Of a DNA stretch of 64,000 bases, positions 21,160 to 32,618 are shown in pieces; position 1 is the first letter of the stretch; each line of letters begins with the position of its first letter. A model generated the notes under the pieces. That model saw nothing but the letters and a program-made list of their open reading frames with translations. It was not told the DNA's origin and searched no databases. This DNA is from Aricia agestis. Its lineage: Eukaryota > Arthropoda > Insecta > Lepidoptera > Lycaenidae. The translations under genes were made by a program, and so were the position numbers. The stretch is from positions 258,001-322,000 of the forward strand of contig NC_056420.1 in NCBI RefSeq assembly GCF_905147365.1, in the 5' to 3' direction.

Positions 21160-21975
21160 GCAGTTATCTAAGCAATGCTGCAATTTAAAAACTTTTAGCT
21201 TTAAAGGTTCAGGAGTTCTGTTCAGTACTTTTGGACCAAGAGACACCTTCGCATGAACTTTCTCTTATTCGTAACATATGTTTAAGTTACTAGAAACAAC
21301 ATTTTAACCACTATGAGTCTTTTGATAAATTTCAAGGATTTCCCTCGATTGCTCATATATACCATCATCAGCACCACTTTTGTAATTATTATACAAAATC
21401 TAAGATTATATCCTATACAACAACACAAGAAATTTGAAAATCGGTCCACAAACAGCGAAATAATCATCAAAAACATCTGCTTCGATGCAAAATATCACGA
21501 AAAGCATCAATTATTGGGTCATAATGTGATGACCCATGGCATAATTATGATTTTGATGATGATGATCAAATAAATTGATGTGTTGGCTTATGCTTTCAGT
21601 TGTTTAAACAACGCTGAAATCCCCGAACCTGTATCTATAAGGATTCAAAAGTTCTGTTGGGTACCTTCGGATCCAGATTATAACCTGGTGCGAAATCTTA
21701 CTTTTTGGTAGCATTTACTTCGAATGCTTCAGAAAAAATTGAAATCACTATATGTTTCCATACAAATTTGAAGGAGTCCCCTCGATTCCTCCAGGATCCC
21801 ATCATCAGATCACCACTTTTGTGAACATGGTACCAAATTTGAGTTAAACCCTATACAACACAACGAATTTCGAAAATCGGATCACAAATGGCTGAGTTAT
21901 CGTTGAACATACAAAAAAAAAAGATACATACAGCCGAACGTATAACCTCCTCCTTTTTGGAAGTCGGTAAAAACA
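21160..21975 (+). repeat. Interspersed repeat family F, copy 2 (uninterrupted)
   Basis: The most complete copy: GCAGTTATCTAAGC at the left and CCTCCTCCTTTTTGGAAGTCGG at the right. It provides the empty site for the MITE in copy 1. Frames of 64-86 codons in it are incidental. Confidence 0.75.
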
Positions 21976-22409
21976 ACGAGTAGTAAGCTACAATTAGATG
22001 ATAACTATAAATATAGTCAATTAATATCTGTTACTTAAATATTATTGTATGTGATTCGTGAAATCCCAGGAACAGGAATACAGAAGGCGCCTTCATGAGC
22101 AGCTCCAGAAAAGGTTGGCGCTGTGTGATTTTCGCTTGACTATTTTGTCTATTGTTATTTGTACAACAATCAATGTTTAGTTAGAGATATATTTCAAAAT
22201 GAAATACAGTCGTTAATGTTTAACTTCCTGTTTAAAATAACGTTAAAAGTGAAAAGTGCTTCGCTCCTTATCTCCCTGCTAATGTTTGACAGTCCCCTGG
22301 GAGAGACAGAGGACTGAAGTGGGGGGAAGGAAGCATGAATGGATAACATCTGAATTAGAGAAAACACGTCTTAAAATAATATAATATTGCTACAGTTTCA
22401 TTCAGTTCA

Positions 22410-22702
22410 TTTTTTTTATGAAATAAGGGGGCAAACGAGCAAACGGGTCCCCTGATGGAAAGCAACTTCCGTCGCCTATGGACACTCGCAGCGTCAGAAG
22501 AGCTGCAGGTGCGTTGCCGGCCTTTTAAGAGGGGTAATAGGGGAGGGTAGGGAAGGGAATAGGGTAGGGGATTGGACCTCCGGTAAACTCACTTACTCGG
22601 CGAAACACAGCGCAAGCGCTGTTTCACGCCGGTTTTCTGTAAGGACGTGGTATTTCTCCGGTCGAGCCGGCCCATTCGTGCCGAAGCATGGCTCTCCCAC
22701 GT
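22410..22702 (-). mobile_element. SINE with LINE-shared tail, copy S2
   Basis: Same head, GCGCTTGCGC hairpin and tail as S1, with a shortened C-rich middle (about 50 bp less). It ends in a T-run at 22410 on the + strand, that is, an A-tail on the sense strand. Confidence 0.82.
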
Positions 22703-22734
22703 CATTATGGCAATCTTGAGGAAAGTTTAGTATT

Positions 22735-23010
22735 TTAATAATAATAATAATAATAATAAACATTTATTCAACATGTAAACACATTACACCGCATTACAAA
22801 ACAGAACATAGCAAAACAAAAAACAGAGAAAAGAAAACAATCAGACGGACATTATAATACACATTTTTAATATCTATCTGGGTACAAAACACAATGTAGT
22901 GTAATGCGAATGCTGCCGAAAAGGACCCCACTCAGGTGATGATCGCGGTATAGTACCTACATCGCGATCCCTGGTGTTCTGTGGAGCCTTGTTGTCGTTC
23001 GCTCGACAGA
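22735..23010 (-). mobile_element. 3' end of a different LINE with (TTA)n tail
   Basis: On the minus strand, GTTCGCTCGAGCG-free sequence GAACACCAGGGATCGCGATG, GCGATCATCACCTGAGTGGG and CAGCATTCGCATTACACTAC lead to GAATAAATGTTTATTATTATT and a TTA run at 22738-22758. This resembles the 3' UTR of a non-LTR element. No coding part remains. The family is unnamed. Confidence 0.5.
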
Positions 23011-24020
23011 TGCACACTGTTTTAGTATATTATGTTATTTTCAAGGATGCCAGTCGATGAGTACGGATGAGTTGGCTTGTGCGGCGATGGCTCACTTCAA
23101 CCTAACGCGAATTATAAATGACCCATTCAGTATTCCGCTTTCCGCGTTTTCTTTTCTGTCCCCGTACAATGAGACACAAAGAGAAGTTGAGTGACAAGTT
23201 TAATCTCGGCTCTCGACTGTCACTCGCTAATAGACCCTCCAGTGCCTATGCCACCCCCGTGACAGCTAACGCGTCCCCTATTACAGGGGCGTAAGGTTCA
23301 TAATATTATGTTTGACAGTTATAACAGTGTTGTTGTCCTGTTAATAGTAGTTAAATCACTTGCTATCACTTGTACTTAAATCATTTTGTTTAAGAGGCTG
23401 CGTTGCTCGCAACGAATGTGTTTCTAAGATCCGATAGAAAAAAATATTTAAAAAATTGTCGTGTGTTGCTTTAATTATTTTTAACTTATAAATATCTTAT
23501 TTTTATTTTCAGGTATTAGCAGCTTAAAACTACCGTATTATATAGAGCCAAAACAGTAATGTTAGTAGACATAAAATGTTATAATAATTTTATTCTTATA
23601 TTTAAATTGTAGTACATAATTATGATATAATTATTATACTATAAAATCAGGAAGTCTATATAAATTCAGACCACAACTTATGCTTTTATTTTACCAGTCG
23701 GTTAATAACACAGCTGAACTGTGTATTCTGTGCTCGCTGGTGGTGTAAGCCGCGCTATAAACTATCAATACCCAATCGCGTCGAGCTCGCGACAAATCGC
23801 ACCTATAAAGTACGTAAAAGCACAAAATTCTAACCTAAAAATTTTATACTTTGTAATATACTTCTTAATACAGTATATCATAATAATATTATACTTTGTA
23901 AAATTTTTAGGAAGTTATAAAAGGTGCACATTGTTTGTACAGTACGTTACTTACATTATTATTATGGATAAACAATGTGCACCTTTTTATTTTTATAACT
24001 TCAGATGGCTGGGACATAAT
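23011..24020. other. Unassigned DNA with a long imperfect hairpin
   Basis: No gene seen. At 23911-23936 and 23970-24002 an inverted repeat (GAAGTTATAAAAGGTGCACA...) has arms of about 26 bp with a 7-base insertion in the right arm and a 33-base loop. The 113-codon frame across it is incidental. Confidence 0.5.
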
Positions 24021-24024
24021 TTAT

Positions 24025-24258
24025 TAATTACGAGCTTTTGCCCGCAGCTTCGCTCGCGTTAAGAAGTATTATTATATACTTTCATCCCCTATTTTAACCC
24101 TTTGGAGGTAGAATTGATCAAAATCCTTTCTTAGCGGATGCCTACGTCATAATATCTACCTGCATGCCAAATTTCAGCCCGATCGGTACAGTGGTTTGGG
24201 CTGTGCGTTGATAGATCACCATCTCAGTCAGTCACCTTTGAGTTTTATACATATAGAT
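24025..24258 (-). repeat. Short Helitron-like repeat, minus orientation
   Basis: On the minus strand it begins ATCTATATGTATAAAACTCA and ends with GCGAGCGAAGCTGCGGGCAA and AAGCTCGT, enclosing GGCATGCAGGTAGATATT and GCATCCGCTAAGAAAGG. A second copy in + orientation is at 52545-52712. The start and the GC-rich folded end suggest a non-autonomous Helitron, but the usual CTAG end is mutated. Confidence 0.55.
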
Positions 24259-24931
24259 TATGTACATCGTGTCTATTGTCTATGATTGACTAGTAATTAT
24301 TAATAACCCTGGCACAATACACTACAAATAATTCATTACTAGTGTAGTGTAGAGTGTAGGAGGTAGATACTAGGTAGTGAGTACTGAGTAGTAACTAATT
24401 GTACTAATAGGCTGGCTCGTCATCAAAGGCTGCTGAATTATTCATGATTAGGTTATCACTTTGTAACATTCAACTTGTGTATCTTCTACTACTAGTCAAA
24501 GTTTAGTGCTTAGGTTTTAGGGTTTTAGGGGGAATATGATTGAACTGGGAAACAATTATTATTATAAGTATTGTTGAGTTTGGTCTTTTGCCATAGATAC
24601 TGTTAATTTTTAGTTCTTTATTATTATTATTAATGACCCACAACCACAAAAATGTCAGGTTGTGGATATAAATAACTTAAGTTTTAAATTAAGTAAGATG
24701 TACTTGGATAAGTATTTATTATCCAATTTCTGTAAGCGACATGTAGCTAGTACTTATGCTATTTAATATTTTTACTTTTTCACAAGCCAAGAATTTGGCT
24801 TCTACGACTACTGCTTTTATTGAGCAGGATACTTACCATAGTATTAACGAATTGGAACATGTTCCAAATAACCATTTAAATTAGAGAATAACACAATAGA
24901 GAATGCTTCTGGCAGTTTAAATAACTTTAGT

Positions 24932-26043
24932 TTGAATAAAAAATGTAGAAACTTCAAAGATATAAGTAATAATAATTGTAATGTAATCAATCTGGTTCAT
25001 CAAAACCTACAAGTAATGGTAGGTAAGGAACTTGAAACTGAGTTATTTTTAAAGGAATTTGAAGTTGATATTTTGTGTATTTCTGAACATTGGTTCAAAA
25101 AATATGAACTCATTTTCAATTTCAGTGACCACTAGATTGCCAGTTCGTTCAGTAGAGAATAGGCCATAAGAGGTGGCTCTTTAATATTAATCAATAAAAA
25201 AATTAAATTCAAGGAACGTAAAGACATTATTAGTCTCTCCACTGAACGAATTATTGAGGTAGCCTGTATAGAGTTGAGTCATCTTATTATTGTGAGCGTA
25301 TACAGGCCTCCATCAGGATTATATGATTCATTCGAACAAGTCATGGAACAAATTCTATACAAAATATGTGCATCTAATAAAAAAGTTATAGTCTGTGGTG
25401 ACTTCAATATAAATTTATTAGACTCGACTAGATTCACATCTTTGTTTAAATCATATAATCTTCTTAATCTATTTTATGAGCCAACTAGAGTATGTGATAC
25501 AACGGCCACTTATTATTTCTTTTTTTTGTGGAGTAATGTCAGTAAAAATATTATCAATACAAGTGGCCGTTGTAAAAATTGTAAAAATGTCAGTAAAAAT
25601 ATTATCAATACAAGTTATTATCACAATTTATATTAAAAGAAGCTAACAGTTCACAGTGATCAGAGCTAAGCTTATTTATTATTTCTTTTTTTTTGTGGAG
25701 TAATGTCAGTTAAAATATTATCAATACAAAATATAAGCTTAGCTCTGATCATTGTGAACAGTTAGCTTCTTTTAATATAAATTGTGATAATAACTTAGAG
25801 GAAAAGCTTGTATTTATTCCTGTGAATACTAAACGCATTGAGAAGTTTAGAAATAATCTAAGTTCAAGTATTCAATTATTGAATGGGCCGAATAAAAGCT
25901 TTTAATAAATTATTTAAGATAATAAGAACCCAATTTAACAATGTGTTTACTTCAGTAACGGTTAGAAACAATAAAAAAATGAAAAATAATTTTACTAAAT
26001 GGGCGACTGCAGGAATTAAAATAAGCAGGCAAAGATTGAAAGA
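24932..26043 (+). pseudogene. LINE ORF2 remnant: endonuclease and linker
   Basis: 24932-25135 encodes NVINLVHQNLQ and DILCISEHWFK, the first two motifs of an apurinic-type endonuclease. After a frame break 25166-25500 encodes RGGSLILINKK, IIVSVYRPPSG and VIVCGDFNINLL, the later motifs, then YEPTRVCDTTAT. After the scrambled stretch at 25499-25793 the linker resumes (EEKLVFIPVNTKRIEKF, FNKLFKIIRTQFNN, NNFTKWATAGIKIS). The reverse transcriptase is absent: the sequence switches at about 26044 into the border of another repeat. Dead copy of a Jockey/CR1-group LINE. Confidence 0.83.
25499..25793. repeat. Serial inverted duplications inside the LINE
   Basis: Arms 25499-25511/25561-25573 (13 bp) and 25615-25674/25734-25793 (60 bp, nearly perfect) each enclose the same roughly 50-bp module (25511-25560 and 25677-25728) reading TATTATTTC-T-run-GTGGAG-TAATGTCAG. 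A third partial copy is at 25586-25614. The module is itself the reverse complement of the LINE sequence expected just after TTAT in the protein. The pattern fits repeated template switching. Confidence 0.85.
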
Positions 26044-26439
26044 AGAAGACGCAAGTCCGACTCGCACTTGGCTGATTATTTCTATGTTTTTCTTACATAG
26101 TATGTATCATATTATCTAGTAGCCCAGTAGGCTATGAAACCCTTTTATTAGAAATTATTGTATCTTAGGTTTGAATCTCCCTCGTTCCAATAAACATTAA
26201 ACAATAAACTCCTTGCTCTCCCAGTATAATAGCATAAACTATGTGTGTTCTACTGTCTACATTTTATGACCAATTGGCAATTGCAGTGTACGGTTTACAC
26301 TTTACAGTCAGGGGCGCTGTGTGTCCGCGGGGCCTGTTACAGGGGCGGTTCAAACAAATTAGATTATTAACACCACCCATTCACGTTACGTTTATATTTG
26401 CAATTACTAGATTTTGTACGTGGTGTGTTGCGTATTAGG

Positions 26440-26575
26440 CTTCCACGGCTTGTCGACCAGTGTGCTGTGTGACTCAGGGGTTGAATCTGTGGAGGTGAAG
26501 CTGGGAGTTGCGGGTACGAATCCCGCCGACGGAACAAAAAGTTTCAATACACCTGAGTTCTGGGTCATGGATATG
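26440..26575 (+). repeat. SINE-like repeat with tRNA-type B box
   Basis: GCGGGTACGAATCCCGC forms a T-arm-like stem-loop with a near-consensus Pol III B box, preceded by GACTCAGGGGTTGAATC and GGAGGTGAAGC, and followed by GTTCTGGGTCATGGATATG, a trailer I associate with moth and butterfly SINEs. No complete tRNA cloverleaf folds, so I do not call a tRNA. Confidence 0.5.
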
Positions 26576-27424
26576 TAATAAATATGTAAACTATATTGTT
26601 GTTATAACTATATTGCTTGTCTGGCTATAAGCATGTAAATAGTGGATAGAAGCGGCAACCACAGTAGGAATCTGCAGTCTCTATACAGTACAAAAATTCC
26701 ATGAAAATTTGCTGGAAAACTGCGGATTCCTAAGTCTTGGTACTAAAAATTTCCCAAGTTACCGGACTTAAAATTGGAGCATATTTTCATTTATCCTTTA
26801 TATTTCTTAAATATTCAGTCTAATGAGCCATAATACCCTCAATTCTATCGTTATAGTCTGTCACGATATCGTTTTAAAAATGTATAATATCGAATGGACC
26901 GGTATAAAGTTACGACCTACGGGCTACGAGGTGTTTGGGAGACATCGGCGGGGCACTAAAGCGCGCCACTCACGATATCACCGGTAGATAGTGACGTCAT
27001 CTGACCCCCCCGACCCCCGGCCCGCCGGGACCCCCCGGGGGGTCGTCGCTAATTTCGGCCTCCAGTATTATAATCATGTATTTCCCCCGGCCGCCGTATC
27101 GGGATATTGCGGCGCGGGGGCCGTAAAGACGGCCGCAACTATTAGCCAATCTGTATCCGATGCTGATAATAATCTTATACAAAAGTCAGTATTATTACGT
27201 GTTCGGTTATCCAATCATGATAAAATTATATTGCCCGCCGGGTAATCGCAATGTTTGTTTCTGTTATTCTGTATTTCTACTTCAGTTGTGTATAATATTA
27301 AAGTGCTTTTAAAAATAACCACGGTCCACAGCAGACGTTAAAGTTATGCAATCTTGATATATATAGAATATAATATTTGTCCCATTTGTCAAAATGCAAG
27401 TGATTTTTGTAACATCATAACAAA
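26576..27424. other. Unassigned DNA with a GC-rich, apparently non-repetitive island
   Basis: 26930-27245 is much richer in G+C than its flanks, with CCCCCCC-type runs, GGGACCCCCCGGGGGG and CCGGCCGCCG words mixed with TAATC-type AT words. It is not shared with the repeats above. I infer a possible regulatory element. The open frames on both strands are incidental. Confidence 0.4.
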
Positions 27425-27580
27425 CAAGCACAAAAAAAATGTTTTATTTCCGAGTAGATTTTAAGAAAATGCTTTCAGAATGTTCATACTACGGTGCCTA
27501 CCACCAGTTCGGGAACTAACCCGGCGAGAAGAACTGGCGTAAGAAACTCGCACGGAGCCCACTTTTTTACCAAAAAAAAA
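27425..27580 (-). repeat. LINE-type 3' repeat (GGTTAGTTCCCGAACTGGTGG)
   Basis: The minus strand reads CGAGTTTCTTACGCCAGTTC, CGCCGGGTTAGTTCCCGAAC, GGTGGTAGGCACCGTAGT. The same block occurs in + orientation at 49420-49500. I believe it is the 3' end of a common lepidopteran non-LTR element. Confidence 0.6.
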
Positions 27581-27959
27581 AAGAGATAATAGCTTTAAAA
27601 TTATTATTGTATGTACGTAGTGTAGATCTTTTTCTTACTAAGGCTGTTAATATAACACTATATTTTGTAGCACAAGACGTAATATTTGCAATGGATTTGT
27701 ATAAGACGTCATTATCTGAGCGTCTGTGTTCGGTAGTCGGGGGTGAAGCCGAAACGCTGGTGCAATATCTTTTGTCGTCGCTGCAGTTTTTTTGCCGCCG
27801 AGTATACTTTATAGTTAAGGGCCTGTTACACCGGTTCAATATTGTATTTTTAAGCTAGTTTATCAAAGGTTTCAGTCAGAGTAGACAGACGTACCGTACA
27901 TTTTCCCATTAAAAATAGCTTATGTTCTTACTCTCTTCACGTGGTCTACTCTATATCTA
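27581..27959. other. Unassigned DNA
   Basis: Contains overlapping 80-90-codon frames on both strands with no recognisable domain and no splice context. Probably non-coding. Confidence 0.4.
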
Positions 27960-28850
27960 TGCCAAATATTGCCATAAAAATTGCTCCAGTAGTTCGTGAG
28001 ATAAACCCTTTCTAATATTTCGACCATTTTTCCCACATTTTCCTGAGTTTCTTTGGTCGTATTAGTCTTAGCGTGAATTATCACGCTAAGATAGGGATAT
28101 CCTTACTCGATAAATAAGCTATCTAACACTGAAATAAGTTTTTAAATCGGACCTGTAGTTCCTGAGGTTAGCGCGTTCAAGCAAACGTACTCTTAAGGTT
28201 TATAAAAGTATAGATTTTTAAAATTATCGCTTGACAAACTCGAGTCTTGATCTAAAAAACTATGAAAAGTACTAATAACAGGGTCATAATAGGCTCATAA
28301 TCGACGACGCATAGTGTAATATGGTAGTGATGATGAATGTAATTTACATAGTAGCATAATAATTATGCTTTCCGTTCTTAAAACAACGCCGAAACTCCCA
28401 AACTTGTATCTATAAAGAATCAGGAGGTCTCTCAGCACCTCCCGAACCACGGTATACCAGGTATACCTCGGCGCAAAATCTTACTTGTTGGTAGCATATG
28501 CTTAGAATACTTCTCACGAAACCGAAGTCACCACACTTTTCCCTATAAATGTTGAGGAGTCCCTCGATTACTCATGGATCCTTCATCAGATCACCACTTT
28601 TGTGAATATAATAGTAAATTGGCATGGTACCCTATATACCAAAAGAAAAATTTTGCAAATCGGTTAACAAACGGTGGAGTAATCGTTGAAAATAAAAAAA
28701 CGAACATAACACGTGTTATGCTGACGTATAAGCTGTATTATTGTAAAGTTTCATTAAAATCCGTTCAGTAGTTTTTGCGTGAAAGAGTAACAAACATCCA
28801 TACATCCAAACAAACTTTCGCCTTTATAATATTAGTAGGACTAGTAGGAT
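27960..28850 (+). repeat. Nested composite repeat, copy A (contains family F copy 3)
   Basis: It is collinear with 47043-47970: TTTTTCCCACATTTTCCTGA, TATTAGTCTTAGCGTGA, AAATCGGACCTGTAGTTCC, then a family-F segment (about 28225-28720), then GTAAAGTTTCATTAAAATCC, TTTTGCGTGAAAGAGTAAC and ACTTTCGCCTTTATAATATT. Family F interrupts the outer repeat at the same site in both copies. Copy A lacks about 40 bp at the right junction. Confidence 0.75.
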
Positions 28851-29460
28851 AAACTGGTTGAAGACCACTTCAATTACAACCATAAACTAAACCACAAGTT
28901 CTGCCAAGAAACATAACGTAAGAAATGAGTAATGACTGTTCTTGGTGGTTTGCCGAGAACAGCCCCGTGTGCACGCGCCCTTATGCCGTACACCGCCGTG
29001 CACAATAACCGCAGATGCAAAAGTATTAGTTTGTTATCAATATGAGCTCGTTACCGATGCTCCGACGCCCGCAGGAAATTAAACCCCCCGACACCCGCGA
29101 CCCCCCGCCGGAGGGGGTCACGGGGGGGGGGGGGGAGGGGGGGGTCACGAGCGTCTTGCACCCCCCAACACTACAAAAATATTCGCTGGTGAAAAATAGC
29201 TTGTTATTTCAAACAAGCCAAGCTCTGCTCAATATCTTTAGGTCTCTCAGATGAAACTCAATGAGAGCAACTAACTAATATATTTTTATTATAATTTAAT
29301 ATTATGCAATGACTCAGCTTCAATAGCTTTTATAAAAATATTTTGTGTGTTCAAGTTCAAGTAACTTTTCAGTATTCAAAGTTTAAGACGAAGATCGAAT
29401 AATTAGATAGGCTAAATCAATGTTATAATTGTTCAAATGTTTTAATAATAATAATTAACA
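28851..29460. other. Unassigned DNA with a long G-run
   Basis: Around 29085-29165 a stretch with CCCCCCGACACCC, CCCCCCGCC and a run of 14 G followed by AGGGGGGGG could form quadruplex structures. No gene is seen. Confidence 0.5.
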
Positions 29461-29469
29461 TCAAAATTT

Positions 29470-29680
29470 TAACATTATAAATGCGAAAGTGTGTCTGTCT
29501 CTCTGACTGTCTGTCTGTCACCCCTTCACGCCTAAGCCGCTAAACCCATTTTTCTAAAATTTTGTATGGACTATGGAGATACTTTGGGTCCCGGGAAAGG
29601 GCATAGGATACTTTTTATCCCGGAAAATGTACGGTTCCCCCTTGATAAATGAATTTAGACGCAAACGGATATAATATTTG
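29470..29680 (+). repeat. ATTATAAATGCGAAAG repeat, + copy
   Basis: Same order of motifs as 11372-11590: AACATTATAAATGCGAAAGT, GTCTGTCTGTC, CCGCTAAACCCA, GGGTCCCGGGAAAGGGCATA, GGAAAATGTACGGTTCCC. Confidence 0.7.
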
Positions 29681-29847
29681 ATCATAAATCATTATACACC
29701 CTATTATGCCGTTGTTTAGGAGAGTTTATGGTGGCATGCCCTATAAATTATAATATTAGTGTTGTAATTATCTTGTAGTCTTAGGTAGTCTAGCCACAAT
29801 CTAGAATCTAGATATTCAAGATTCCTGGATTCGGAATAATCTGCGTC

Positions 29848-29919
29848 GGTCCCATGGTGTAACGGTTAGCACTCTGGACTCTGAATCCAGCAATCCGAGT
29901 TCAAATCTCGGTGGGACCT
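29848..29919 (+). tRNA. tRNA-Gln (anticodon CTG)
   Basis: The 72-nt sequence folds into a complete cloverleaf. The acceptor stem GGTCCCA pairs with TGGGACC and is followed by discriminator T. The D arm has TGGTGTAACGGTTAGCA, a good A box. The anticodon stem CTGGA/TCCAG holds loop CTCTGAA with anticodon CTG at 29881-29883. The T arm is CCGAG-TTCAAAT-CTCGG with a consensus B box. CCA is not encoded, as usual in eukaryotes. There is no intron. It reads CAG codons. A T-run follows closely, so the gene looks functional. Confidence 0.96.
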
Positions 29920-29928
29920 GTACAACTC

Positions 29929-29933
29929 TTTTT
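29929..29933 (+). terminator. Pol III terminator of tRNA-Gln
   Basis: TTTTT starts 10 bases after the tRNA 3' end, the usual Pol III stop signal. Confidence 0.8.
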
Positions 29934-29939
29934 ACAATT

Positions 29940-31129
29940 TCAAAATTTACATAGACGTTAAACATAATATTATGGGTGATATTATCTAAATTTTGTCTTA
30001 CCTAACCCATCAATACCATACCATACATAATATTCAATTGTTGCGGCAAATGCGGCAGCCGACTGTCGCATAACAATTGAAAATCTATTGAGTCTGCGAT
30101 ACCCACGATGGAGATTGGAGGCGTTAAGTGGATGTTTATTCGAAATTATTAATTATTAGTAGCCGTTTGTGTCCCACTGTTGGGCCTCCCTGCTTCCCTT
30201 CCACACGTCTCTATCCTTCACTATATTTGGCCACTCTTTATCTGTTTATTCGAGTGTATGCTTAATTTTTTTTGAATTCATCCATTGATGAATGTGTTTA
30301 AACTTCAAAGGAGTGAAGGCATAGGCGTAATTTTAGAGGAGCTACAGAGAGTAGATTAACGCAGTATCTTGTTTCTGTGTTCAAAAACACAACTAGTTTC
30401 CATAGAAATATAATTTGAAACCGGTGAAAAGATGAAAAAGTGGAATTAGAAATGTACACAGTGGTCGTCAGTTTCACACCGCACGGGACAACAAGCAATG
30501 TAGGCAGTTCACACGGCGCGGGCGGGGCAACACAAATAGTACGATATATTTCACAGTTCGATTGGTTTTGTTTAGACAACGTTTTTACTGCTTTGTTAGC
30601 TGAGTTTGTTTATACGGAAAATCAGAAAATATGGGCAGCACCATCCAGTGTACCGCCAGTAACATTAACTGGTTTTCGCGACGCCGAATTTGATCTTAAA
30701 ATAATATTATCCTTATAGAGGAATAAATACAGTATATCCAATTTTATTAACTATTAGACAAATAACGTTGCGTGGTAAAAGAGAGGGGATGTTACTTCCG
30801 TCTCCTACTCAGCTCCGGCTGTCTACTCTCTCTCCATCTTACGAATTTTCGATCAGGCCACGTGTCGGTGGGAGTTTACATTTTTTACACATATCAAAAA
30901 AGTGCACAACACAAAGTGAACAACAGTTCGAAATTTTAATTTTTGAAGTGAAACTTGTATTAACATTGCGACTAAATGTATTTTCATGCGAAACTAAAGC
31001 AAAAGATAAAAAATGTATCGTTTTGGATGTAAGTGGTGTCCCGGGGGCAATTTTGCGCTCCATTAAAATAATTCGAAAGAATTGTACACAATTACATACC
31101 ACTATTACGTGTATACTTTAAAAATTGGA
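29940..31129. other. Unassigned DNA
   Basis: Three overlapping frames of 87-117 codons lie at 30298-31121. None has a recognisable domain and both strands are similarly open, so I do not call genes. A short run of DNA near 30510-30530 is GC-rich (GGCGCGGGCGGGGC). Confidence 0.4.
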
Positions 31130-31375
31130 CTCTATGATCCGGAATCAAGAAAGCCAGGGATAATTAGGTACTATAAGCTGACGTTCGCGACTCCGTTTCT
31201 TAGAAACTCGTTTATCCCGCGAGAACCGTACATATTTCCGGGATAAAAAGTAACCTATGTCCTTTCCCGAGATTCAAAATATCTCTATACTAAATTTCAT
31301 CACAAACGGTTTAGCAGTTTAAGCGTGTAGAGCTACCAAACAGACAGACTTTCGCATTTATAATATTAGTTTGGA
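31130..31375 (-). repeat. ATTATAAATGCGAAAG repeat, minus copy
   Basis: Reads in reverse: CGAGAACCGTACAT, GGGATAAAAAGTAACCTATG, CCTTTCCCGAGA, AAACGGTTTAGCAG, CAGACAGACTTTCGCATTTA then TAATATTAGT. It ends at 31375 with TTTGGAT. Confidence 0.7.
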
Positions 31376-31559
31376 TATCTGTGAGTGTGGAGCATAATGT
31401 TATGCTTCTGCCACATATATTACCACAGTATATTACCACAGTATATTACCATGTATTCTGCAGATTCAGAGAACGCAAACAAAGGCTGAGGCGGCCGAAC
31501 ATTACCATCGTAAGCAATATTGAGTATTTTTAGTCAAAGTTCATAATATTAATTAAAGT

Positions 31560-31800
31560 TGTCCTTCAAAATATAAAATTCGCGTGTTACAGTGTTTGTA
31601 AGCGAACTTCTCAAAAACGGCTCAATCGATTTTAATGAAATTTTGTATTTCTTGTTATTTTAATGATATTTTGTAACATATTCTCAGGCCTAACATTCGT
31701 TAGGCCTGAGAATAGGTTTTTATCTACTTTTTATATTGATATTGGAAATAATTTTTATAGCAAAACAATGTTTGCCTAGTATGTTATAAATGTAAGTCAC
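31560..31800 (+). repeat. Helitron-like fragment with 16-bp hairpin
   Basis: ATATAAAATTCGCGTGTTACA and AACGGCTCAATCGATTTTAA are typical of the 5' part of lepidopteran Helitron-like repeats. A perfect hairpin (31679-31694 with 31699-31714, loop ATTC) duplicates CTCAGGCCTAAC inside it, which an intact copy would contain once (compare AAGGTCTGAGAATTGG at 51627). Confidence 0.5.
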
Positions 31801-32263
31801 CTACTTCATCCACTCATGTTCAATAGTCACTGAACCGATCGCCATGTCACGGTATACCCCGGCGGCTGGCGCGGTGTAATTGTTGTTTTGTATTGAATAA
31901 AACATCCACGACCGTAATGAGAAGGGTTAGGGCTCCGGTGATGTACGTTTAAGTCGCTCCTAGTGTTACAAGGATTAAATAACATGAAATATAATTAAAT
32001 TGTATTAAATATCCTAGTAGTTGGTATAACGTTTTCAAAATAAACTTAAATTTTTGTGTATAAAAATTACTAGATCCTTTCGATTTTAACGTTGTTAGCG
32101 GCGGCCGAAAAGGAAGATCTTCCGACCGAGCGAGATAGCATGCTCGGTCAGGCCGAAGCCCACTGACGTCATTTCAGACGTTGTATATATCTTGCCGTTC
32201 TCCGAAACTTCGATAGCGCGATGCAGGAATGTTAGGCGAATTGTGGGTACCGCCACACGATCA

Positions 32264-32538
32264 TTCCATTTGACACCACCAAAACGACACCACCAGTGGT
32301 GTCATATGAAATCTCTAGTCCATAATATGACACCGCCGACTATTCGTGATGTTACGTAGTTGCTTAGTTGTTGATATGATAACTCCAAGTTAAGTTCAAC
32401 TTAAGTACAAACAGTAAGGTTAATATTAATTATCTGTCACTCAAATGGTCATCTTGACATCACTAGGGCGGTGTCATATGGATTAGAGATTCCATAATGA
32501 CACCACCGGTGGTGTCGTTTTGGTGGTGTCAAGTGGAA
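32264..32538. mobile_element. Long-TIR MITE built from GACACCACC units
   Basis: Left (32264-32340) and right (32461-32538) ends are inverted repeats of about 77 bp: TTCCATTTGACACCACC, AAAACGACACCACC, GGTGGTGTCAT, GAAATCTCTA and TATGACACCGCC. Within each arm the GACACCACC motif recurs, so arms can also fold locally. No target duplication is certain and no protein is encoded. Superfamily unknown. Confidence 0.8.
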
Positions 32539-32618
32539 GGAACGGATCCTTCCGTATTTTATACCATATTATACAAGGTGTAACAAAACTAAGTGATAAT
32601 ATTAGTACCTAGTATAAT

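Noticed and set aside
26440..26540. Second tRNA gene
   Set aside because: Only the T-arm and B box are tRNA-like. No acceptor stem or anticodon arm pairs, so it is treated as a SINE-like repeat.
30298..31121. Overlapping 87-117-codon frames as genes
   Set aside because: Both strands are similarly open, no domain is recognisable, and no splice or promoter evidence exists.
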